Origin: Bacteroidota bacterium
Lineage (GTDB): Bacteria; Bacteroidota; Bacteroidia; B-17B0; Aurantibacillaceae
Assembly: GCA_016708845.1 (NCBI GenBank)
Contig: JADJFB010000001.1
Location: forward strand, 186,001-250,000
DNA: 64,000 nt
Direction: 5' to 3'
A program made the position numbers and the translations under genes. Under the pieces are notes generated by a model. The model was given only the letters and a program-made list of their open reading frames with translations. It was not told where the DNA came from and searched no databases. Below are positions 63,401 to 64,000 of the stretch, piece after piece; the first letter of the stretch is position 1, and every line of letters starts with the position of its first letter.

Positions 63401-64000
63401 ATGAAAGGTCTTTTTATAATTAGTGCACTAGGAATTTTAGCCATGTTGGCTGAGATTTTTAAATTCAAAAAATTGTTGTATCCAATTGTTTTAGTTGGAA
63501 TTTTAGGAGCATACGCTGCTAACTTTATGGAGTGGGGACAAAATAACATGTCCATTCCAATGTTTAATAACATGATTCATTTCAATGACATGTCGTTAGC
63601 ATTTAGCGGTGTGATTTTAGTAACCGCTTTTTTCTGGTTCATTTTAGCAAATGATTATTTTGAAGAAGATCATGTTACTGACCATTTTGCATTAGTTTTA
63701 TTTGCATTAGTTGGTGCGTTGATGTTAACGTCTTTCAGAAACATGACTACTTTATTTTTAGGTGTTGAAATTCTTTCTATTCCAATGTATGTATTAGCTG
63801 CAAGTCGTAAACGTGATTTAGCATCAAATGAAGCGGGATTCAAATATTTAATCATGGGTTCATTTGCTTCAGGATTTTTATTATTTGGTATCGCTTTAAT
63901 TTACGGCGCAACGGGTAGTTTTGATTTAATGGCTATTCGTTCATTTATTAGTCACGCTAACGGCGATTTGCCAGCGTTCTTTTATGCTGGTGTATTAATG
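63401..64000 (+). CDS. nuoN: NADH-quinone oxidoreductase subunit N, 3' end outside the window
   Basis: Third antiporter-like subunit of the membrane arm. The readable 200 residues begin MKGLFIISALGILAMLAEIF and show several spans, including VTAFFWFILANDYFEE, FALVLFALVGALMLTSFRNMTTLFLGVEILSIPMYVLAAS with the conserved membrane glutamate, and SNEAGFKYLIMGSFASGFLLFGIALIYGATGS with the family's lysine. The frame is open to the last base, so the gene continues beyond 64000. The spacer before it contains ATTACGATTATCATAATTCAT, another of the A/T-rich repeat-like spacers in this operon. Confidence 0.95.
   Translation, partial: MKGLFIISALGILAMLAEIFKFKKLLYPIVLVGILGAYAANFMEWGQNNMSIPMFNNMIHFNDMSLAFSGVILVTAFFWFILANDYFEEDHVTDHFALVLFALVGALMLTSFRNMTTLFLGVEILSIPMYVLAASRKRDLASNEAGFKYLIMGSFASGFLLFGIALIYGATGSFDLMAIRSFISHANGDLPAFFYAGVLM

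Overview
The window looks like chromosomal DNA of a member of the Bacteroidota, probably flavobacterial or a close relative. The DNA is AT-rich and genes have little visible Shine-Dalgarno signal. Several promoters fit the Bacteroidota form TTG-N19-23-TAnnTTTG. Secreted proteins end in type IX secretion (T9SS) sorting domains, a PorV/PorQ-like barrel and a TonB-dependent receptor with a carboxypeptidase-regulatory domain are present, and NuoG is the short form that I associate with this phylum. No rRNA, tRNA, CRISPR array, phage or transposase gene was seen.

Layout. 1-3724 (minus): an AT-rich, heavily frameshifted envelope cluster of glycosyltransferase, PlsC-like acyltransferase, secreted repeat protein and ABC transporter ATPase. 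3892-5232: trigger factor. 5581-9992 (plus): two SGNH-hydrolase-like proteins and an AlgI-type MBOAT protein, a likely polysaccharide O-acetylation set. 10080-18189 (minus): a family 2 glycosyltransferase, purB, a MORN-like secreted protein, a T9SS-exported subtilisin, an HD-hydrolase/CoaD-like fusion broken by an in-frame stop, and an M16 peptidase. 18322-22123 (plus): a small membrane protein and the B12-dependent mutase/G-protein IcmF, split in two reading frames. 22225-28307 (plus): two SpoIIE/PP2C signalling phosphatases, one with a propeller of near-identical tandem repeats and one with TPRs, around an SRPBCC/GyrI-like protein. 28311-31395 (minus): aroB and a seven-heme TPR cytochrome. 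31570-34330 (plus): typA, a dCMP deaminase and a basic secreted protein. 34635-43908: TonB-dependent receptor, 1477-residue secreted protein and PorV/PorQ-like barrel. 43990-50234: greA, a HIT protein, yidC and a sortilin-repeat T9SS protein. 50386-64000: the respiratory complex I operon nuoA-N (nuoN runs off the edge), interrupted by a four-helix-bundle (S23-type) gene between nuoD and nuoE.

Two themes stand out. First, short dispersed palindromic repeats occur both between genes and, strikingly, inside two reading frames without breaking them: an 81-bp element in the first phosphatase and a 27-bp element in the cytochrome. The four-helix-bundle gene in the nuo operon, flanked by TTAAAA/TTTTAA micro-repeats, may be another small mobile cassette. 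Second, sequence quality is uneven. Many otherwise intact genes carry single-base frameshifts, often at A/T runs. Two genes carry lone in-frame stops, one lacks a normal start codon, and two purine- or homopolymer-rich blocks (58322-58698 and 61493-61860) sit inside the nuo operon. Most of these are probably sequencing or assembly faults, so I annotate the interrupted genes as single coding units and give the break points.
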